Shown piece after piece: positions 7,409-16,579 of a stretch of DNA of 64,000 bases; the stretch's first letter is position 1, and each line of letters opens with the position of its first letter. The DNA is from JASSUD01 sp031963225 (GTDB lineage: Bacteria > Pseudomonadota > Gammaproteobacteria > Burkholderiales > Burkholderiaceae): positions 1-64,000 of the forward strand of contig JASSUD010000005.1 in assembly GCA_031963225.1 (NCBI GenBank), in the 5' to 3' direction. A program made the position numbers and the translations under genes. Below the pieces are notes generated by a model. The model saw nothing but the letters and a program-made list of their open reading frames with translations. It searched no databases and was not told the origin of the DNA.

Positions 7409-10400
7409 ATGCTTGCTGCCAACCCCATTTCTCAAACTTTGATGAGTAAACAACTGCAGATGCAGGCACAGAGCCTTTTGGAGCAGGCTCGCTTATATAA
7501 AGCGTTACAGAATTTTGAGATGGCGTTAGTCTCATATGGCCAAGCCAAAGTGATTTTTAAACATGTTGAGAACGTACAAAAAAAAGCTCCACCATTATCG
7601 GAGCTAAAAAGCGCTTTTAGTCAGGCTCAATCCCCTCAAACTCCGAAGGATGAATCCTTGCGGCAACGTATCGCTGACGTTTATTTTGAACGTGCAGAAG
7701 TGTTGAAGAGTTTGGGTGAACAGGAAAAAGCGCAGAAGAGCTATGAAAAAGCGCAAGCGTGGGGCTACAAAGTGATACCTACTGCATCGACTGCTGATCT
7801 AATTCCTTCTGTCAATAGCACCATTGGTTTGTCCCAGTCTGTTGAATTTTTTCCTTCAAAGTCTTTTCTAACGCCATCGCCTAAGTTGCCTGAAGGCTGC
7901 CCGCAGGAAAAACATCGATGGGTGGCGCAGGTCTTCGAAGCCATCCTAAAACAGTTTCAGGATTTGGATTTGTGTCAAAGCTCGCCGAGCCTTTTTTTGG
8001 TCTATGCGCACAATAATAATCGGTTGGGTAAAGCTGATGCAGAAGCCTCGCAACGCGTGATTCAATGGTTATCTAATCTGCGCTCCAATTTATATTCTGA
8101 TCGCTCAGCCGGTGGTCACCAGGCTTTACCGTTTTCAGTAACTTTGGAAGACAAGGCCAAAGCCAACGATATTCTATCTAGTCAACTTTGCTTATTACCC
8201 AACCATTCAGGCACGGTAGATCATGTGGTTCTGTGCGGTTCAGAACTGTTGGGGCGCTACATGGCTTCACCGTACTATCAGGGTTTTTACGAAGCGATTC
8301 AGCGTGCCTATCAGGAAACGGCTAAGCGTACGGATGACTTTACTCAGGTCGAGGCCGCGGTACGTAAGGTAGTGGATGCGAATTTGAATGAAAAAGAATT
8401 CCACCATGTTCTGACGGAATTGGCATTTTTACAAATCCGTTATGAGTACCAAAAAGGTGAGCATTGGATTATTCCATTGTTGCTCAACAGTACGGCTAAA
8501 CAATGCTTACCGAAATTTATTCTTGATTCGACCACGATTCGCATCGAAGACTCGATCTGGCGCACGCCAAACCTTTGGAATAAGAAACAGACGTATCAGG
8601 ATGAGGGCTTGCATGTAGGATTCTTTAAGCTCTTAAAGCGACTGTTAGTGAAGCAAGAGCGTTACATCGCGCTGGTGGAAGAAAAAATTTATCAGGCCTG
8701 CTTACAGAAATTGCGAGAAGACAGTACCCATGCTTTAACAGCGGAAACCTTTTCGTTGTTCTTGAATCAGTCCTGCGTGATGGCCCTCGACGCATTGAAA
8801 CAAGAACATGGCTCTGATCTACGGGAAGTGAATGTTCAGAAAGCGTATGAGAGCCTTCGGACAGAAATCAAGCAAATAAATGGTGAATCGTTGGTGCCGC
8901 TTGATCAACTTCGGTCCGCTTTGGAGGAGGCGTATTCTGCTAAACGTCTGGCCATCCAACGTCTGTCTGGCCCGCCGCTGCCGATGGAGCACTGCTATAT
9001 CAATTTGGCAGTTGTAGAAAATGAGAGAGAGAAGGCCCTAGAGAAGGAAAAACAGCTTAGAGAAGAAGAAAAGCGGCTTCAGGAAGAAGGATCGGAGAAC
9101 GCTAAAGAAGAGAAAGTGAACGAATCTAAGGAAAAAGAAACGGAGAAGTCTAAGGAAGAGACAACACAAAATTACTTTTATCGCTTACCGAGTGCCGAGG
9201 CAATCAACTCCAACTCACAAAAATTAGTGCCTTTAGAAAAGCTTTTTGATCCGCGAGAATTGAGCAAAGATAAGACGGTGACCCCGAAACGGATTTTGAT
9301 TCGAGGTCGGGCAGGCGTAGGCAAAACGACCTTATCCAAGAAGGTCGTTTATGAATACACCCAAAAAGCACAATGGCGAGATCGCTTTGAGTATGTGCTG
9401 TGGATTCCACTACGTACACTAAAAGGCAAATCAAACTGTGATCTAGTGACGCTATTTCATGAACTCTACTTCCAGAATCTCCCAAAAGGTCAGTCTTTAG
9501 CGAAGACTCTCGCAGCACAGATTAACGGGCCGGCTAAAGATAAAACGCTGTTTGTGCTCGATGGTTGGGATGAAATCGCGCAGGAATGGGGCGAACATGA
9601 ACCGATGTCCGGGTTTCTAAAACAACTACTCAATCAGCCTGCGGTGCTGATTACCTCCAGGCCCTATGTCGATTTGAAGCAGGCCGATCCAATGGATCTG
9701 GAGTTGGAGACACTGGGTTTTAGCCGAAACAATGTGACTGCTTATCTTGATAATCCGGGCATTGTGTCAACTTCAGATGCCAAGGAGATAAAACACTTCA
9801 TCCAAAGTAATGCTTTCATCCATGAGCTAATCAATGTGCCGATTCAGTTGGATGCCCTCTGCTACAGTTGGGATGAAATCAAGCGCATGCAGAAAGGGGC
9901 GCTAGACGCAATGACGGTTAGCGCGTTATATCAAGCCATGATGAACAAACTATGGCGTAAGGATATGCTTCTTTTAGGTAAGCGCAAAGGAGGTGAGCTA
10001 TTAACCGCAAGTTATGTCAGTACGCTTGAAAGTTCGTCCCGTATTGAGAAATTGGTGAAAGTTGAACAGAATTTTCTGAGTGCCTTAGCCTTTAGAGGGC
10101 TGCAACGTAATCAAATTGAATTTGGTCACTGTGATCTGCATACGCTGATTGACCAGTTTGAAGAAAAAGGCGTGGATCTGCCCGTTACGTTAGAAGCTAA
10201 CCTCAAAAAACTTTCGTTCCTGCATGCTGATGAAGCAGAGGAAAGCTACCGTAGCTATCACTTCATGCATTTGACGTTTCAGGAATTTTTTGCAGCAAAA
10301 TTTCTAGTCCAGCATTTACAGGCTCATGTCAACACCATTCTAAAATCCAACCGAGCGCAAACAGCGGATATAGGTATCCAACCCAGTTTGGAAGAATTGG

Positions 10401-13400
10401 AGTCTTTTATTGCCACGCACAAATATAACCCTCGCTATGAAATTGTCTGGTGGATGGTGGCTGGGCTGTTGGAAGGCCAGGCCCTAGAGCGTTTCTTTAT
10501 GCTGCTACAGGAGGCGCCACGAGATTTAATTGGGCTACGTCATCAGCAAGTGATGATGGGATGTTTAAATGAAGCGCGTGTTCAATTGAGTCCAGCCACG
10601 ATCAATAAATTGGAAAGAGAGCTCATGCAGTGGCTAGATTTCGAGGAAAAAAAAGAGGGAAATTCTTCCCGTCACTTAGGCCGTCAGAGGGTTTTTCCGG
10701 AACATTTGTTGGTACAGCGCTTAAGTCAGCCTAAAGTAGAGAAAGAAGGAGTCATTAAGACTTTGGCAGCGCGTCCTGCTTTATCAACCGAGGCGATCTT
10801 GATTTTGGTCTCAGCTTTGAAGGATGAGGATAGTAAGGTCAGGTCAGCGGCTGCGGGCGCGTTAAGTAATCAGCGCGAGCTATCCGCCGACGTAAACTTG
10901 GCCCTGGTCTCGGCTTTGAAGGATGAGGATAGGTATGTCAGGTCAGCAGCTGCGGGCGCGTTAGGTAAACAGCGCGAGCTATCTGCCGACGTAATCTTGG
11001 TCCTGGCCTCGGCTTTGAAGGATGCGGATAGTAATGTCAGGTCAGCGGCCGCGGATGTGTTAGGTAATCAGCGTAAGTTATCCAGCGACGTGATCTTGTC
11101 CTTGGCCTCGGCTTTGAAGGATGAGGATAATAATGTCAGTTTAGCGGCTGAGGACGCGTTAGGTAAACAGCGTGAGCTATCCAGCGACGTGATCTTGTCC
11201 TTGGCCTCGGCTTTGAAGGATGAGGATTGGGAAGTCAGGTCAGCAGTTGAGGACACGTTAGGTAATCAGCGCGAACTATCCGCCGACGCGGTCTTGGTCC
11301 TGGTCCCGGCTTTGAAGGATGCGGATAAGTATATCCGGTCAGCGGCTGCGGTCGCGTTAGGTAATCAGCGCGAGCTATCCGCCGACGTGATCTCGTCCTT
11401 GGCCTCAGCGTTGAAGGATGCGGATATGGGAGTCCGGTCAGCAGCTGCGGGCACGTTAGGTAATCAGCGCAAGCTATCCGCCGACGCGATCTTGTCATTA
11501 GTCTCGGCTTTGAAGGATGAGGATTTGGGAGTCAGGTTAGCGGCTGAGGATGCGTTAGATAAACAGCGCAAGCTATCCGCCGACGTGATCTTGTCCTTGA
11601 TCTCGACTTTGAAGGACACGGATAAAGACGTCAGGTATGCAGCTGCGCGCGCGTTAGGTAATCAGCGCGAGCTATCTGCAGACGTGATCTTGTCCTTGGC
11701 CTCGGCTTTGAAGGATATGGATAAGTATGTCCAGTCAGCGGCTAAGGATGCGTTAAGTACACAGCGCGAGCTATCTGCCGACGTGATCTTGTCCTTGCTC
11801 TTGGCTTTGAAGGATACGGATAGGGACGTCAGGTCAGCGGCTGCGGGCGCGTTAGGTAATCAGCGCGAGCTATCTGCCGACGCGATTTTATCCTTGGCCT
11901 CAGTTTTGAAGGATGCGGATAGTAAGGTCAGGTCAGCGGCTGCGGACGCGTTAGGTAATCAGTGCGAGTTATCCAGCGACGTGATCTTGTCCTTGGCCTC
12001 GATTTTGAAGGATGCAAATAGCAATGTTCGGTCAGCGGCTGCATGTGCGTTAGGTAAACAGCACGACCTATCCGCCGACGTAATCTTGTCCTTGGCCTCG
12101 GTTTTGAAGGATGTGGATAGCAATGTTCGGTCAGCGGCTGCGGGCGCGGTAGGTAATCAGCACGACCTATCCGCCGACGTGATCTTGTCCTTGGCCTCGG
12201 TGTTGAAGGATGCGGATAGCAACGTTCGGTCAGCGGCTGCGGGCGCGTTAGGTAATCAGCACAACCTATCCGCCGACGTGATCTTGTCCTTGATCTCGAC
12301 TTTGAAGGACGCGGATAAAGACGTCAGGTATGCTGCTGCGCGCGCGTTAGGTAAACAGCGTGAGCTGTCCGCTGACGTGATCCTGTCCTTGGTCTTGGCT
12401 TTGAAAGATGCGTATTGGGGAGTCAGGTCAGCGGCTGCGGACGCGTTAGGTAATCAACGCGAGCTATCTAGCGACGTGATCTTGTCCTTGGTCTCGGCTT
12501 TGAAGGATGCGGATAGTTATGTCCGAGCATCGGCTGCGCGAGTGTTAGGTAAACAGCGCAAGTTATCCGCCAACGTGATCTTGTCTTTGGTCTCGGCTTT
12601 GAAGGATGCGTATTGTGGAGTCAAGTCAGCGGCTACGGACGCGTTAAATACTCAGCGTGAGCTATCCGTCGATGCGATCTTGCCCTTGGTCTCAGCTTTG
12701 AAAGATGCGGATAGGAACGTCAGGTCAGCGGCTGCGGGCGTGTTAGGTAATCAGCGCGAGCTATCCGCCGACGTAAACTTCGCCCTGGTCTCGGCTTTGA
12801 AGGATGAGGATAGGTATGTCAGGTCAGCGGCTGCGGTCGCGTTAGGTAATCAGCGCGAGCTATCTGCCGACATGATTTTGGTCTTGCTCTCAACTTTAAA
12901 GAATGCGGATAGGAACGTCGGTTCAGCAGCTGCAGACGTGTTAGGTAAACAGCGCGAGCTATCCACCGACGTGATCTTGTCTTTGGTCTCGGCTTTGAAA
13001 GATGCGGATAGGAACGTCAGGTCAGCGGCTACGGGCGTGTTAGGTAATCAGCGCGAGCTATCCGCCGACGTGATCTTGTCCTTGCTCTCGGCTTTGAAGA
13101 ATAAGGATAGGGACGCCAGGTCATCGGCTGTGCGCGTGTTAGTTAATCAGCGCAAGCTATCCGCCGACATGATCTTGTCCTTGGCCTCGGCTTTGAAGGA
13201 TGTGGATTTGGACGTCAGGTCATCGGCTGTGCGCGTGTTAATTAATAATCAGCGCGAGCTATCCGTCGACGTGATCTTGTCCTTGGCCTGGACTTTGAAG
13301 AATGTGGATTGGGAAGCCAGGTCAGCGGTTAGGGACGCGTTAGGTAAGCAGCGTGAACGATCCACCGACGAGATCTTGGTCTTGGTTGCGGCTTTGAAGG

Positions 13401-14011
13401 ATAAGGATAGCGACGTCAGGTCAGTGGCTGCGGACGTGTTAGGTAAACAGCGCAAGCTATCCGCCAACGCGATCTTGTCCTTGGCCTCGGCTTTGAAAGA
13501 TAAGGATAGGGACGTCAGGTCATCGGCTGCGGACGCGTTAGGTAATCAGCGCGAGCTATCCACCGACGCGATCTTGTCCTTGTCCTCGGCTTTGAAGGAT
13601 GCGGCTTGGAACGTCAGGTTATCAGCTGCGCGCGCGTTAGGTAAGCGGCGTGAACTATCCACCGACGTGATCTTGTCCTTGGTCTCGGCTTTGAAGGATT
13701 CGAATAACTTTGTCAGGTCAGGAGCTATGGACGCGTTAGTCCCAAATATTAATCGGCTTTTGCCCTTGCTTCCGAATATAAAGCAAAATCAGATAAAAGC
13801 GCTCTACATTAATATTCTGCTCCCACAGCGGGTTGAACAGATTTCTCCTCTCTATATTCAAGACAACCAACTTTACTTTTATACAACGATGGGATCGGGG
13901 CAATCGATTAAGCTGAGCACTAGTGAAAGTAAAAAAATTACTGAGGCTTTTAGAGCCGCCCAAGTGAATGGTGGAATAACGTCAGGGCTAAAGAAGCAAT
14001 GGCTCTGGTAG
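7409..14011 (+). CDS. Giant TPR-NACHT-HEAT repeat STAND ATPase
   Basis: A 2200-residue soluble protein. Residues about 15-125 contain TPR-like helices. About 535-590 is a Lys/Glu-rich coiled-coil-like linker. The NACHT ATPase begins near 625 with Walker A GRAGVGKTT and Walker B LFVLDGWDE near 714. A winged-helix/helical arm follows (LTFQEFFAAKFL near 955). Residues about 1125-2110 hold about 31 HEAT-like repeats of 31 residues. The architecture is that of NLR-like STAND proteins, in which repeats sense a ligand and the NACHT domain oligomerises. Known relatives act in phage defence or host interaction; which applies here is unknown. No signal peptide or catalytic effector domain is seen, so the N-terminal region may be the effector or an adaptor. 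Confidence 0.8.
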   Translation: MLAANPISQTLMSKQLQMQAQSLLEQARLYKALQNFEMALVSYGQAKVIFKHVENVQKKAPPLSELKSAFSQAQSPQTPKDESLRQRIADVYFERAEVLKSLGEQEKAQKSYEKAQAWGYKVIPTASTADLIPSVNSTIGLSQSVEFFPSKSFLTPSPKLPEGCPQEKHRWVAQVFEAILKQFQDLDLCQSSPSLFLVYAHNNNRLGKADAEASQRVIQWLSNLRSNLYSDRSAGGHQALPFSVTLEDKAKANDILSSQLCLLPNHSGTVDHVVLCGSELLGRYMASPYYQGFYEAIQRAYQETAKRTDDFTQVEAAVRKVVDANLNEKEFHHVLTELAFLQIRYEYQKGEHWIIPLLLNSTAKQCLPKFILDSTTIRIEDSIWRTPNLWNKKQTYQDEGLHVGFFKLLKRLLVKQERYIALVEEKIYQACLQKLREDSTHALTAETFSLFLNQSCVMALDALKQEHGSDLREVNVQKAYESLRTEIKQINGESLVPLDQLRSALEEAYSAKRLAIQRLSGPPLPMEHCYINLAVVENEREKALEKEKQLREEEKRLQEEGSENAKEEKVNESKEKETEKSKEETTQNYFYRLPSAEAINSNSQKLVPLEKLFDPRELSKDKTVTPKRILIRGRAGVGKTTLSKKVVYEYTQKAQWRDRFEYVLWIPLRTLKGKSNCDLVTLFHELYFQNLPKGQSLAKTLAAQINGPAKDKTLFVLDGWDEIAQEWGEHEPMSGFLKQLLNQPAVLITSRPYVDLKQADPMDLELETLGFSRNNVTAYLDNPGIVSTSDAKEIKHFIQSNAFIHELINVPIQLDALCYSWDEIKRMQKGALDAMTVSALYQAMMNKLWRKDMLLLGKRKGGELLTASYVSTLESSSRIEKLVKVEQNFLSALAFRGLQRNQIEFGHCDLHTLIDQFEEKGVDLPVTLEANLKKLSFLHADEAEESYRSYHFMHLTFQEFFAAKFLVQHLQAHVNTILKSNRAQTADIGIQPSLEELESFIATHKYNPRYEIVWWMVAGLLEGQALERFFMLLQEAPRDLIGLRHQQVMMGCLNEARVQLSPATINKLERELMQWLDFEEKKEGNSSRHLGRQRVFPEHLLVQRLSQPKVEKEGVIKTLAARPALSTEAILILVSALKDEDSKVRSAAAGALSNQRELSADVNLALVSALKDEDRYVRSAAAGALGKQRELSADVILVLASALKDADSNVRSAAADVLGNQRKLSSDVILSLASALKDEDNNVSLAAEDALGKQRELSSDVILSLASALKDEDWEVRSAVEDTLGNQRELSADAVLVLVPALKDADKYIRSAAAVALGNQRELSADVISSLASALKDADMGVRSAAAGTLGNQRKLSADAILSLVSALKDEDLGVRLAAEDALDKQRKLSADVILSLISTLKDTDKDVRYAAARALGNQRELSADVILSLASALKDMDKYVQSAAKDALSTQRELSADVILSLLLALKDTDRDVRSAAAGALGNQRELSADAILSLASVLKDADSKVRSAAADALGNQCELSSDVILSLASILKDANSNVRSAAACALGKQHDLSADVILSLASVLKDVDSNVRSAAAGAVGNQHDLSADVILSLASVLKDADSNVRSAAAGALGNQHNLSADVILSLISTLKDADKDVRYAAARALGKQRELSADVILSLVLALKDAYWGVRSAAADALGNQRELSSDVILSLVSALKDADSYVRASAARVLGKQRKLSANVILSLVSALKDAYCGVKSAATDALNTQRELSVDAILPLVSALKDADRNVRSAAAGVLGNQRELSADVNFALVSALKDEDRYVRSAAAVALGNQRELSADMILVLLSTLKNADRNVGSAAADVLGKQRELSTDVILSLVSALKDADRNVRSAATGVLGNQRELSADVILSLLSALKNKDRDARSSAVRVLVNQRKLSADMILSLASALKDVDLDVRSSAVRVLINNQRELSVDVILSLAWTLKNVDWEARSAVRDALGKQRERSTDEILVLVAALKDKDSDVRSVAADVLGKQRKLSANAILSLASALKDKDRDVRSSAADALGNQRELSTDAILSLSSALKDAAWNVRLSAARALGKRRELSTDVILSLVSALKDSNNFVRSGAMDALVPNINRLLPLLPNIKQNQIKALYINILLPQRVEQISPLYIQDNQLYFYTTMGSGQSIKLSTSESKKITEAFRAAQVNGGITSGLKKQWLW
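10783..13740 (+). repeat. 93-bp coding tandem array (about 31 HEAT-repeat units)
   Basis: The unit of 31 codons reads roughly LSADVILSLVSALKDADSxV followed by RSAAAGALGNQRE. Units are so alike at the DNA level (recurring GCTTTGAAGGATG and CGCGAGCTATCC blocks) that they must have expanded recently by unequal recombination or slippage. Variation is concentrated in the residues between KD and V, and between AL and the next LS, that is on repeat surfaces. The frame is intact through the whole array. Confidence 0.9.
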
Positions 14012-14070
14012 AAATTAGTACCCAATGAAAAAGAGGGAGCTTCAGTTTATTATTCTGCCGCCATTGAGAT

Positions 14071-14088
14071 TTTGCAGAGGTTCCCTAG
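14071..14088. repeat. Insertion-sequence end-like relic
   Basis: TTTGCAGAGGTTCCCTAG is the same short motif as at 7265-7282. It lies directly after the NACHT-HEAT gene and before the 10-bp minisatellite. No transposase remains here. Confidence 0.4.
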
Positions 14089-14120
14089 ATCGTTTTTAGG
14101 AATTAAAAACACTTGTTCTC

Positions 14121-14210
14121 GCAGTGTCGTGCAGTGTCCCACAGTGTCCCGCAGTGTCCCGCAGTGTCCCGCAGTGTCCCGCAGTGTCCCGCAGTGTCCG
14201 CCGGTGCCCT
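14121..14210. repeat. 10-bp minisatellite, nine units
   Basis: Nine uninterrupted units of GCAGTGTCCC, the first and last slightly changed (GCAGTGTCGT, CCGGTGCCCT). There is no spacer sequence, so it is not a CRISPR array. The two overlapping open frames across it are low-complexity products of the repeat. Confidence 0.9.
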
Positions 14211-14218
14211 AAAATTGA

Positions 14219-14440
14219 TCAAACTTCCTCATCATGCTCCTGCAATACCCACACTGCACTTCTGCCTTGCCCCTTTAGAGAAACCAAACCCATAGCTTGT
14301 AAATGCTGTAAATCTCTCTGAATAGCTCTTGATGAATTCGTAGGGAGACTTTGCGAGGCAAGATATTCTAAGATTTCTTGTCTAGGTGCTGTTTTTACTT
14401 CTTTAAGAAATTGGATTATCTTTTCTTGCCTAATATTCAT
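14219..14440 (-). CDS. Small winged-helix DNA-binding protein
   Basis: A 73-residue protein that is essentially one winged-helix domain of DeoR-like or Fic-N-terminal type: MNIRQEKIIQFLKEV, a recognition-helix region with SSRAIQRDLQHL, then a wing with GLVSLKGQGRSAVW. It resembles the HTH found at the start of many Fic proteins, including the logic of the one at 32265, so it could be the remaining N-terminus of a lost Fic gene or a free regulator. The start and stop are clean. No ribosome binding site is convincing. Family assignment is by pattern only. Confidence 0.5.
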   Translation of the reverse strand: MNIRQEKIIQFLKEVKTAPRQEILEYLASQSLPTNSSRAIQRDLQHLQAMGLVSLKGQGRSAVWVLQEHDEEV

Positions 14441-14491
14441 TGTATTTAATACATGACTAGGCTGCCCAATAGGCGTTTTAAATCTAAAACT

Positions 14492-14655
14492 AGTATCGGC
14501 GTAATTGCTACAGTACTATGAACGCTTGGATTAGATAAAACGCTAGATATGGTTGCCGATTCGGACATGGATTTGCATGGCAGGGCTTTAGAAGCATCGC
14601 ACCGCCCAAAGCGAGCAAGCCAAGAACGGTAGCTAGTGAATATGATTTCTGAACC
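14492..14655 (+). pseudogene. Relic of a HipB-type antitoxin gene plus the first codons of hipA
   Basis: These bases match 34035-34199 (the C-terminal half of the HipB-like gene), through the region encoding LDKTLD..ADSDMD and its AL-ASRRLKRAS tail, and then the ATGATTTCTGAA start of the HipA gene. The upstream half is missing and a TGA interrupts the frame near 14520. HipA homology ends after about 14655, where unrelated sequence leads into the DUF421 gene. Confidence 0.7.
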
Positions 14656-14673
14656 CCACGGGACCATATAGCA

Positions 14674-15369
14674 ATGGAGCAAAAAATTTTCCTTATTAGC
14701 GACTGGCAGCGCATCCTATTGGGTAATACTCCTTGGCATTTTTTGCTAGAGGTGTTGGTGCGCGCTGGTGCTATTTATGTGATGCTGATGCTAGTGATGC
14801 GTCTGTTAGGTAAGCATGTCGCCGCTCAATACACCCTATTTGAAATGTCTGCCGTGATCACTGTGTCAAGTGCGGCTGGTGTGGTTTTAACTGCTCCTGA
14901 CAATGGTATGTTGCCGCCTTTCACGTCTTTAATCACCGTATTGGTGCTGCATCATATATTGTCGAAGTGGAGAAGAAAAAATCAGGTTGTCGAGATGGCG
15001 GTGACTGGCGAAGTGCTGATATTAGTAAAAAATGGTCAGCTTCTTGGTGACAATATGAAAAAGGCTCTCATCTCGAAAAAGAAAATATTTGAAATTTTGC
15101 GCGAGCGAAAATTCCAGCATTTAAGTCAAATTAGCCGATTATATTTAGAACCTTCTGGCAATTTTTCGATTATTACGGCCGATCATCCAAAGCCAGGACT
15201 ATCTATCCTCCCTTCTATCGATCGGGAGTTACGCGATGAAGCGGCAGTAGATAGTCATTTTGCCTGCATGAACTGTGGAAACGTTACAGAATCACAACTC
15301 CATCTAGCAGAAGCATGCAAGAGCTGCGGCTCACATGCATGGACGAAAGCCGTGCTTGAGCTGGGATAG
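14674..15369 (+). CDS. DUF421 (YetF-like) membrane protein with C-terminal zinc-ribbon-like motif
   Basis: A 231-residue protein with three predicted membrane helices in residues about 20-100 and the cytosolic DUF421 domain after that (VTGEVLILVKNGQLLGDNM, RLYLEPSGNFSII). Family function is unsettled; relatives affect cell-surface or spore properties. The C-terminus has two CxxC pairs (CMNCG at about 202 and CKSCG at about 219) that could bind zinc and are not part of the basic family. It is followed 11 bases later by a paralogue of the same layout, so they are probably co-transcribed. The start at 14674 is the first Met of the conserved SDWQRIL segment. Confidence 0.75.
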   Translation: MEQKIFLISDWQRILLGNTPWHFLLEVLVRAGAIYVMLMLVMRLLGKHVAAQYTLFEMSAVITVSSAAGVVLTAPDNGMLPPFTSLITVLVLHHILSKWRRKNQVVEMAVTGEVLILVKNGQLLGDNMKKALISKKKIFEILRERKFQHLSQISRLYLEPSGNFSIITADHPKPGLSILPSIDRELRDEAAVDSHFACMNCGNVTESQLHLAEACKSCGSHAWTKAVLELG

Positions 15370-15380
15370 GGATAAAGATT

Positions 15381-16100
15381 ATGGGGATTCAACCACAAGA
15401 CATTCAATTGCTAGATTGGCAACGCATTTTAATGGGCCATGCGCAGTGGAGCTTTCTTATAGAAGTGATTTTCCGTACTGCTGCAATCTACTGCTTCCTA
15501 GTTTTTTTCATGCAGCTTTTGGGAAAACGCACGGCTGCGCAGCTCAGCATTTTAGAAATGGCGGTGCTCTTCATAATAGGAGCAGCCATTGGCGGCCCCA
15601 TCCAACTTCCAACGCAAGGCCTTATACCTGCCATTGTTGCGCTAGTTATGGCATTTACTTGCCAAAGAAGCTTTTTACTGTTGTCTTTTAAAAGATCAAA
15701 AATTGAAGCAGCGTTTCAGGGCGAAGTAAGTATTTTGCTAAAAGATGGCCGCCTGCTGATGGATAATTTAAAAGCCTCTAAATTGCCTCATAGCATGGTA
15801 ACTTCGGAGTTACGTGCCCAAGGCATCCAACATTTAGGCGAATTACGCCGAATTTATTTTGAACCATCAGGCAACTTCAGCTTGATTTTGTATCGAAAAG
15901 CAAAACCAGGCCTTTCTATTTGCCCGGATATTCCTGATGAATTCTGCACAACCATGCCAGCAAGTGGCCACTTTGTCTGTGCCCATTGCGGCCATGCAAA
16001 AGAAGCAAAGGAGACGCCATTAATGCCGTGTTATTACTGTACGCATGAACATTGGCAGCAGGCCGTTATGCTATTTCCAGAACCATTCCATTCTGCCTAG
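15381..16100 (+). CDS. Second DUF421 (YetF-like) membrane protein
   Basis: A 239-residue paralogue of the preceding gene: the same LLDWQRILMG opening, three membrane helices, the DUF421 segment (FQGEVSILLKDGRLLMDNL, RIYFEPSGNFSLI) and a C-terminal pair CAHCG / CYYC. The two proteins diverge most in the membrane part, so the duplication is not recent. They may form a heteromer. No export signal other than the membrane anchors is seen, and the function is unknown. Confidence 0.75.
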   Translation: MGIQPQDIQLLDWQRILMGHAQWSFLIEVIFRTAAIYCFLVFFMQLLGKRTAAQLSILEMAVLFIIGAAIGGPIQLPTQGLIPAIVALVMAFTCQRSFLLLSFKRSKIEAAFQGEVSILLKDGRLLMDNLKASKLPHSMVTSELRAQGIQHLGELRRIYFEPSGNFSLILYRKAKPGLSICPDIPDEFCTTMPASGHFVCAHCGHAKEAKETPLMPCYYCTHEHWQQAVMLFPEPFHSA

Positions 16101-16579
16101 AATTTAAAGGACCACGTTGCATGGTTCTTAGATTTTTACGCACCAAGCGTTAATGAAAGACCCAGATCAATAGGCGGTGAAAAGTCGTGGTATACCCAAC
16201 CGAATCGCAATTGGGGTACGGTCATAGGCATAAAGCGGTTACCAACCGTGTCTAAAAAAGCTGGCATTTCTAAAAATTTTGCTTCTGCTTTTGAATTTAT
16301 AAACTGACTAAACCTGTTGCACTTGATATTTGAGACCACCGACTAAAAACCTAGTACAAATGACCATTTAGAAACATTCCGTGTAATCTAATTCTTGGAT
16401 GAATCTAAATTTTAAGACGAGATGCATATTGTGAGCAAAGTCATTGGTTTAATACGATAGTTGGCTGAGTATTTCAGTAGGGCACTGGATAACCTACGCA
16501 CCGCCTTAGATGGTACAAAGCCGCTTAGTAGTAGTTTGTGTCTTTTCTTATCAGCTAAACGGTTAATAAAGTCCAATCT
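16101..16579. other. Non-coding gap before the NRPS
   Basis: I see no supported gene here. A 67-codon minus-strand frame (16136-16339) has no recognisable features and no ribosome site. The NRPS promoter should lie in the AT-rich stretch after 16350, but no clear -35/-10 pair stands out. Confidence 0.4.

Noticed and set aside
11068..13467. Minus-strand open frames across the repeat array
   Set aside because: They are mirror frames of the repeated HEAT codons with low-complexity products.
10783..13740. Possible CRISPR-like or non-coding repeat array
   Set aside because: The 93-bp period is a whole number of codons and stays in frame as HEAT-like repeats; there are no unique spacers.
16136..16339. 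67-codon minus-strand frame before the NRPS
   Set aside because: No ribosome site, no family resemblance, isolated; kept only as a note in the gap entry.
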